Below are positions 6,361 through 10,237 of a stretch of 10,237 bases of DNA, in pieces. Source of the DNA: 4484-232 sp964486555. Lineage in GTDB: Bacteria; Thermotogota; Thermotogae; Thermotogales; Thermotogaceae. The position numbers and the translations under genes are program-made. Where the stretch lies: assembly GCA_964486555.1 (NCBI GenBank), contig CAZANP010000057.1, positions 1 through 10,237 of the forward strand. The letters are read 5' to 3'. Position 1 is the stretch's first letter, and every line of letters begins with the position of its first letter. The notes below the pieces were generated by a model. The model was not told the DNA's origin. It was given only the letters and a program-made list of their open reading frames with translations, and did not search any database.

Positions 6361-8160
6361 TCAAGGTGACACTTTACTTATTGCACCGAATCTACAGACT
6401 TCCATACAACTTCCACACCTTATACACACATCGTTATCTATTTCATGAACTTTTCTCACCTCTCCCGATATCGCATTCACAGGACACACTCTCGCACAAG
6501 CTGTGCATCCGACACATTTTTCAGGATCGATCACGTACCTTATGAGGGCTTTACACTTTTTGGATGGACAGCGTTTTTCTTTGACATGGGCTTCGTACTC
6601 TTCCCTGAAATACTTGAGCGTTGACAAAACGGGGTTTGGAGCTGTCTGTCCAAGACCACATAGAGAGGTTTCCTTTATAATGTTTCCCAGTTCTTCCAGT
6701 GTTTCCAAATCCTCCATCGTTCCTTCACCCTGGGTTATTCTCTCCAGAATCTCCAGCATCCTTCTTGTTCCTTCTCTACATGGAGTACATTTTCCACAGG
6801 ACTCCTCTACCGTGAATTCCAGGAAGAACTTTGCAACGTCGACCATACAGTCATCCTCATCCATGACCACCATTCCGCCCGATCCCATGATGGCTCCGAG
6901 TTTCTGCAAGGACTCATAATCAACAGGTGTGTCAAGGTACTCTGCTGGAATACATCCACCACTTGGGCCACCTGTCTGAACTGCCTTTATCTTTTTACCG
7001 TTTGGGACACCTCCACCTATCTCGAATATCAATTCCCTCAGGGTTATACCCATGGGAACCTCCACCAAACCTGTGTTTCTGACCTTTCCAGCGAGTGCAA
7101 ACACCTTGGTTCCGGGTGAAGAAGGCGTTCCATATTTTTTGAATTCGTCTGCTCCGTTTCTTATGATCCAGGGAACGTTTGCCAAGGTTTCAACGTTGTT
7201 TATAACAGTTGGATAACCCCAAAGCCCTCTTTCAACAGGATATGGTGGTTTAACTCTGGGCTGTCCTCTTTCACCCTCTATTGAAGCCATAAGGGCAGTT
7301 TCTTCACCACACACGAAAGCTCCTGCACCTATCCTTATTTCAATATCGAAATTGAAATCACTTCCCATGATCTTTTCACCGAGGAATCCATACTCCCTTG
7401 CTTGGTCTATCGCTATCTCAAGCCTTTCTATAGCAAGAGGATACTCTGCCCTTACATATATGAAACCCTTTGAAGCACCGACGGCGTATCCCGCTATAAC
7501 CATACCCTCAAGGACAGAATGTGGATCTCCCTCCAAGATAGCCCTGTCCATGAAAGCACCAGGATCACCTTCGTCTGCGTTACAGACTATGTATTTCACA
7601 TCGCTTTCCTGTTTTCTTGCGAGTTCCCATTTCAGTCCTGTTGGGAAACCTGCGCCACCTCTTCCTCTCAAACCACTCTTCTTTATCTCATCTATCACAT
7701 CCTCTGGCTTCATCTCCTTCAAAACCTTGGCAAGTGCAAAGTACCCATCCCTTGCTATGTATTCCTCTATCTTGGTTGGATCGATCACTCCCAGATTTCT
7801 TGTTACTATTTTCACTTGTTTTTTGAAAAAGGGTAATTCCTCTTGAACCTTCGGAAGTACCTCTCCCGTTGGTCCTTGGTATAGAAGCTCTTCAACGATT
7901 CTTCCTTTTAAGAGATGTTCCTCAACGATCTTTTTGGCGCTTTCAGGTGTGACTTTTTTGTAAAAGACACCTTCTGGGTACACTACAACTATAGGTCCCA
8001 GAGTACAGGCTCCCATACATCCTGTTTCAACGATCCTTACAACCTCATCCAAACCGTATTTCTTTATTTCATCCTCCAATACCTGTTTCACACTCTTCTC
8101 ACCTGCTGAGATACACGCTCCTCCTGCGCACACCAAGACTGTGTTAGTTGTTAAGGGCAT
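6361..8160 (-). CDS. hndC: HndC/HydB-like flavoprotein with N- and C-terminal ferredoxin domains
   Basis: This 599-residue protein has the domain order of HydB/HndC. An N-terminal thioredoxin-like [2Fe-2S] domain carries Cys11, Cys16, Cys48 and Cys52. The NuoF core has GLRGRGGAGFPTG (163-175), NADEGDPGAFMDR (194-206), a GAGAFVCGEETAL segment (278-290), CGKCTPC (455-461) and Cys501. A hinge with RCPSKKC (530-536) leads to two [4Fe-4S] motifs, CVGCTACARVCP (549-560) and CIRCGSCMEVC (579-589). The protein should pass electrons between NAD(P)H, FMN and ferredoxin-type clusters. In HydABC this subunit type takes part in flavin-based electron bifurcation. The start is ATG 8160 because GGGAGGG lies 8 bases upstream; GTG 8169 would overlap that site. 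It lies in the operon behind hndA and hndB. No hydrogenase subunit is nearby, so the name reflects homology only. Confidence 0.93.
   Translation of the reverse strand: MPLTTNTVLVCAGGACISAGEKSVKQVLEDEIKKYGLDEVVRIVETGCMGACTLGPIVVVYPEGVFYKKVTPESAKKIVEEHLLKGRIVEELLYQGPTGEVLPKVQEELPFFKKQVKIVTRNLGVIDPTKIEEYIARDGYFALAKVLKEMKPEDVIDEIKKSGLRGRGGAGFPTGLKWELARKQESDVKYIVCNADEGDPGAFMDRAILEGDPHSVLEGMVIAGYAVGASKGFIYVRAEYPLAIERLEIAIDQAREYGFLGEKIMGSDFNFDIEIRIGAGAFVCGEETALMASIEGERGQPRVKPPYPVERGLWGYPTVINNVETLANVPWIIRNGADEFKKYGTPSSPGTKVFALAGKVRNTGLVEVPMGITLRELIFEIGGGVPNGKKIKAVQTGGPSGGCIPAEYLDTPVDYESLQKLGAIMGSGGMVVMDEDDCMVDVAKFFLEFTVEESCGKCTPCREGTRRMLEILERITQGEGTMEDLETLEELGNIIKETSLCGLGQTAPNPVLSTLKYFREEYEAHVKEKRCPSKKCKALIRYVIDPEKCVGCTACARVCPVNAISGEVRKVHEIDNDVCIRCGSCMEVCRFGAISKVSP
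7624..7761. repeat. near-identical DNA block shared with 5338-5475 (copy 2)
   Basis: This is the hndC copy of the 138-bp block, in the same orientation and 2286 bp from its partner. A second short match in the same register (20 bp, 7376-7395 against 5090-5109) also lies in these two genes. The translated products are identical over the block. Confidence 0.9.
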
Positions 8161-8175
8161 TCGTACCACCCTCCC

Positions 8176-8556
8176 TCATGCTTCTCCCCTTCTCACGACT
8201 AGATCATCCACTATCTTTCCTTCCATTATGTGCATTTTCACGATTCTTCTTGCGTTTTCTGGATTAACATGACCGTAAACCACGGGTTCCTGACCTTCGA
8301 GTCTCACCTCTATCGTGGGTTCGACTTCACAAAGTCCCATACATCCAGATTGAACAACGGCGATATCCGTTATGTTGTTCTCGTTCAAAGCTTCAACTAT
8401 TGCTTTTAAAGTATCTTTGGCGCCAGCAGCTATACCGCACGTCCCCATGGCAACAGTTATCTTGCCTCTTTTTCCAGTCTCTCCTCTCATTTTCAACTCC
8501 TGCAACGTTTTCTCCTTTATTTTCAAAAGGTCCTCCAAACTCTTAACCTTCGCCAT
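8176..8556 (-). CDS. hndB: HndB-like thioredoxin-fold ferredoxin
   Basis: A 126-residue protein: a helical N-terminal part (about 1-30) and a thioredoxin-like ferredoxin domain with MGTCGIAAGA (Cys40) and SGCMGLCEVEP (Cys72, Cys76). Only three cysteines are present; the position of the first ligand in the related HndC N-domain (CAGGAC) is not a Cys here. This pattern, the length, and the position between hndA and hndC fit HndB of NADP-reducing hydrogenases, a small electron-carrying subunit. The start ATG 8556 has GGAGGGG upstream and comes 2 bases after the hndA stop; hndC starts 15 bases downstream. It is homologous to the N-terminal domains of both flavoproteins in this operon, so the operon contains three versions of the same fold: full, three-Cys and Cys-less. 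Confidence 0.9.
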   Translation of the reverse strand: MAKVKSLEDLLKIKEKTLQELKMRGETGKRGKITVAMGTCGIAAGAKDTLKAIVEALNENNITDIAVVQSGCMGLCEVEPTIEVRLEGQEPVVYGHVNPENARRIVKMHIMEGKIVDDLVVRRGEA

Positions 8557-8558
8557 TC

Positions 8559-9047
8559 TTACCCCTCCTTCCTGTACTTCGCTATTATTCTTGGAACCAT
8601 GTCTGGTGTGACTTTACCGTAGAAATCTCTCTCCCCAATGAGAACGACTGGTGCCATACTGCAAGCGCCAAGGCACCTCACAGGATGGACAGAGAAAAGG
8701 CCATCTTTGGTGGGTTGTTCAGGCTCAACTTCTAGCTCTTCAAGGAACCTTTCAAATACCCTATCTCCGCCTTTAACGTAGCAGGCTGTCCCCAGACAAA
8801 TCTTTATCTGATACTTTCCTTTTGGTTTAGTTGAGAAGAAATTGTAGAAGGTGACAACACCATAAACCTTGGAAACAGGTATCTTCATTTTATCAGCAAC
8901 GAATTCCATAACCTCGGGTGGTAGGTATCCAAAGATCTCCTGAGCTTTATGTAGAACATCGATCAGAGCATTTTTCTTTTCCTTGATGGATTCGATGTAG
9001 GATGATAATTCATCGAAAAGTGCTTCATCGAACGTTGTTTTCTGCAA
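8559..9047 (-). CDS. hndA: HndA/NuoE-like [2Fe-2S] subunit
   Basis: This 162-residue NuoE-family protein has an N-terminal helical bundle (with FGYLPPEVMEFVADK) and a thioredoxin-like [2Fe-2S] domain holding Cys84, Cys89, Cys125 and Cys129. It would exchange electrons with the FMN of HndC. The start is TTG 9047: the strong AGGAGG site lies 8 bases upstream, whereas the in-frame GTG at 9056 is inside the ribosome-binding site itself. It is the first gene of the five-gene operon and has a candidate extended -10 promoter about 45 bases upstream. The stop is 2 bases before hndB. Confidence 0.92.
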   Translation of the reverse strand: MQKTTFDEALFDELSSYIESIKEKKNALIDVLHKAQEIFGYLPPEVMEFVADKMKIPVSKVYGVVTFYNFFSTKPKGKYQIKICLGTACYVKGGDRVFERFLEELEVEPEQPTKDGLFSVHPVRCLGACSMAPVVLIGERDFYGKVTPDMVPRIIAKYRKEG

Positions 9048-9091
9048 TGACCTCACCTCCTGATAAAAATTTCACGATCTGGCTCGTTACG

Positions 9092-9118
9092 ATTATAACA
9101 TTTTTACGAAGCTGTTCA
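9092..9118 (-). promoter_or_regulatory. candidate promoter of the hndABC-nuoEF operon
   Basis: The minus strand has a perfect TATAAT (9092-9097) preceded by TGT, an extended -10 element. The -35 is weak: TGAACA (9113-9118) at a short 15-base spacing. The transcript would begin near 9085, leaving about 38 bases to the TTG start. No terminator hairpin is visible between the lysO-like genes and this promoter, so some read-through is possible. Confidence 0.6.
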
Positions 9119-9138
9119 TAGATCAGATGGAAGCCTTA

Positions 9139-9735
9139 TTACTTTAAAAGAATTTCAACGAGTAGAGGAGACACGATGGGAACTACAAGGGTTATGACGA
9201 AACCGTTCAAAAAGGAAATGGGCTCGATTTCCCTTCCACTGACGAGTCTTATGATGCCAAGGGTGCTGTCCATGCTGGTTGCACCACCGGAAGCTACAGG
9301 AGCCAGAACATCGATTCTTGCCAAAAGAGGTGCGAGGAAAATCGTCAGAATCTCTCTCAGAATGTTGGCGGTGAAAGCAATGGCTCCGAGTGTCTCATAA
9401 CCTTGGGAAGTAAGGAAAGATCCTGTAAAACTGTACCATCCCATACCAGAAGCCACAACTGCGCCCCCCTTTGGCCCCATTTTCAAAAATAACCCTATGG
9501 TAAAACCCGCAACGATGGAGCCTAAGATAGAGGAAAACGGTATGAGGAGGAGTTTGTAACCTTTCTTCAGAACATTTCGTACCCTCTCAACATCCGATCC
9601 CATCTCCCAACCAACGAAGAATATGAGGAGGGCAAGAAATATATCCACACCTTTCGAAAAGATCCAGTTGTTTCCAAATCCTAATATTCCAAATATCATT
9701 CCAGCTCCAACACTCATCAATACTAACAGGATCAT
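9139..9735 (-). CDS. LysO-type (DUF340) lysine exporter, C-terminal chain
   Basis: A 198-residue membrane protein with about six hydrophobic segments. It resembles the C-terminal two-thirds of LysO/YbjE (DUF340, Lys_export), which exports lysine from the cytoplasm. Recognisable parts are FFVGWEMGSDV near residues 40-50, the motif ASGMGWYSFTGSF (about 95-107), an NILREI segment, and APVASGGATSMDST with following residues, the most conserved part of the family. The ATG 9735 overlaps the stop of the upstream gene as ATGA and has AGGAGG 5 bases before; a GTG at 9750 precedes that site and is unlikely. E. coli LysO is one chain of about 300 residues, so here the exporter is two chains that are probably translated together. 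Family call good; substrate inferred only. Confidence 0.82.
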   Translation of the reverse strand: MILLVLMSVGAGMIFGILGFGNNWIFSKGVDIFLALLIFFVGWEMGSDVERVRNVLKKGYKLLLIPFSSILGSIVAGFTIGLFLKMGPKGGAVVASGMGWYSFTGSFLTSQGYETLGAIAFTANILREILTIFLAPLLARIDVLAPVASGGATSMDSTLGIIRLVSGREIEPISFLNGFVITLVVPIVSPLLVEILLK

Positions 9736-9983
9736 CTTATCCTCCTCCACAACGGAACGACAAAAGCAATGCTCCCAGCTATAGAAGCTAGGGATATCAC
9801 CAGCGAATCACCTATAATCTTTCCAAGTTCTGTCAGATTGGATACCGACTTTCCCGTCTTATAACCCACGAAGAAGAGAAGCAAAAGCAGGAAAATCCAG
9901 AAGAAAAAACTTTTTGGAGGGTGTTTAAGGATGTAACCCACGATGAAACCAAAGAGTAAAGGTAGAAATATCGTCAGGATCAA
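9732..9983 (-). CDS. LysO-type (DUF340) lysine exporter, N-terminal chain
   Basis: An 83-residue protein with three predicted membrane segments (about residues 2-19, 25-42 and 58-77), corresponding to the N-terminal third of LysO. FFVGYKTGKSV and SLASIAGSIAFV are mirrored in the first three segments of the downstream chain (FFVGWEMGSDV and SSILGSIVAGF), so the two chains look like an internal repeat. The start is TTG 9983, with GGTGA 6 bases upstream; no in-frame ATG is available. The stop overlaps the next gene's start (ATGA). Since the protein lacks the conserved C-terminal motif, it presumably works only as a heteromer with its neighbour. A frameshift split is possible, but the well-placed ribosome-binding site of the second gene argues for a real two-gene arrangement. 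Confidence 0.78.
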   Translation of the reverse strand: MILTIFLPLLFGFIVGYILKHPPKSFFFWIFLLLLLFFVGYKTGKSVSNLTELGKIIGDSLVISLASIAGSIAFVVPLWRRIR

Positions 9984-10019
9984 GCCTCATCACCTACCTC
10001 ATGGTTGTTTGGAAAAGAT

Positions 10020-10047
10020 ATTATCACAAATTTCGATCTGATGGAAA
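10020..10047 (-). promoter_or_regulatory. candidate promoter of the lysO-like gene pair
   Basis: On the minus strand an extended -10 TGT-GATAAT (GATAAT at 10020-10025) stands 16 bases from a -35-like TTTCCA (10042-10047). Transcription would start near 10013 with a leader of about 30 bases, too short for a lysine riboswitch. The -35 end is only 8 bases from the repeat element at 10056. Confidence 0.5.
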
Positions 10048-10055
10048 ATAGGTGT

Positions 10056-10237
10056 GGGGTTGTTCCAAAAATATGCTAGTTGTTAGCTGATAGGGGTTCG
10101 GTGATCGATGTTCGATGGTGATTTTACTCTATACCCTGTATCCTATTCCCTGGTATCCAACACCAATCAGCGATTATCGAATAGCAGTCAACGAACACCA
10201 ATGAACGATCACGATTACCGAATTTTGAAACATCCCC
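10056..10237. mobile_element. putative MITE-like non-coding repeat element, reaching the window edge
   Basis: This stretch has no plausible gene. Its ends form a terminal inverted repeat: GGGGTTGTTCCAAAAA at 10056-10071, and GGGGATGTTTCAAAAT read on the minus strand from 10237 to 10222, agreeing at 13 of 16 positions. Inside, a second imperfect inverted repeat starts with TTCGGTGATC at 10097 on the plus strand and TTCGGTAATC from 10222 on the minus strand. A short imperfect direct repeat is at 10129-10158. Size (182 bp), terminal inverted repeats and lack of coding capacity fit a small non-autonomous transposable element or a palindromic intergenic repeat. The right flank is not visible, so no target-site duplication can be assessed. 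Confidence 0.55.
10129..10158. repeat. two imperfect 15-bp direct repeats
   Basis: CTATACCCTGTATCC (10129-10143) is followed at once by TATTCCCTGGTATCC (10144-10158). After a one-base shift they differ by one substitution and one indel. The repeat lies in the central part of the element at 10056-10237. Confidence 0.55.

Noticed and set aside
7352..7846. Plus-strand frame of 164 codons, with a similar product from 5333-5665
   Set aside because: The two products share a stretch only because they are antisense to the near-identical blocks in hndC and nuoF. They are not a real gene family.
9047..9138. Terminator between the lysO-like genes and hndA
   Set aside because: Only a direct repeat of GAAGC and no stable hairpin with T-tract was found after the lysO-like stop.
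9139..9983. LysO split as a sequencing frameshift
   Set aside because: Considered, but the second gene has AGGAGG at proper distance, an ATGA overlap and a sensible membrane-segment boundary, so a natural two-gene form is more likely.
9984..10055. Lysine riboswitch ahead of the lysO-like genes
   Set aside because: The predicted leader is only about 30 bases, and no conserved riboswitch core or expression-platform hairpin is visible.
10056..10237. CRISPR array at the right end
   Set aside because: The repeated motifs are short, degenerate and in both orientations. There are no regular repeat-spacer units of constant length.

Overview
The window looks like a chromosomal segment of a member of the Thermotogales, most likely Thermotoga or a close relative. 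I infer this from the gene content (HndABC/NuoEF-type flavoprotein genes without complex I, next to a split LysO-type gene pair), strong AGGAGG/GGTGA ribosome-binding sites combined with many GTG and TTG starts, heavy use of AGA/AGG and ATA codons, and proteins rich in Lys, Glu and Ile. From memory, the hndA-hndB-hndC-lysO neighbourhood resembles one in Thermotoga maritima; I could not check this.

Left part (1-1718, minus strand): a three-gene redox operon read leftwards. It holds a membrane-anchored thioredoxin-fold protein with CGYC, a CcdA/DsbD-type membrane electron carrier, and the N-terminal part of an OsmC-family protein that runs off the left edge. The likely job is to carry thiol reducing power across the membrane and detoxify peroxides or reactive sulfur. 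A 188-bp divergent region (1719-1906) contains candidate promoters for both directions, a 13-bp palindrome and an 8+8-bp inverted repeat.

Centre (1907-4217, plus strand): a single gene for a 759-residue transketolase-family thiamine diphosphate enzyme with its own extended -10 promoter. It ends at a strong hairpin terminator shared with the convergent operon. The enzyme is longer than normal transketolase and has GDK instead of GDG in the cofactor motif. Its substrate is unknown.

Right part (4216-9118, minus strand): a tight five-gene operon, hndA-hndB-hndC-nuoE-nuoF in transcription order. The first three encode NADP-reducing-hydrogenase/HydBC-like subunits. The last two are a second NuoE/NuoF pair in which the NuoF has lost all four cysteines of its N-terminal [2Fe-2S] site and has no C-terminal ferredoxin domain. 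A 138-bp stretch is almost identical in DNA between the two flavoprotein genes, which suggests gene conversion. No [FeFe]-hydrogenase catalytic subunit is present, so these are probably soluble NAD(P)H:ferredoxin-type or bifurcating flavoprotein modules with another partner.

Far right (9139-10237): two overlapping membrane-protein genes that together make a LysO-type (DUF340) lysine exporter split into two chains. Upstream of their promoter is a non-coding 182-bp element that reaches the window edge. It has imperfect 16-bp terminal inverted repeats and internal degenerate repeats, and looks like a small non-autonomous mobile element.
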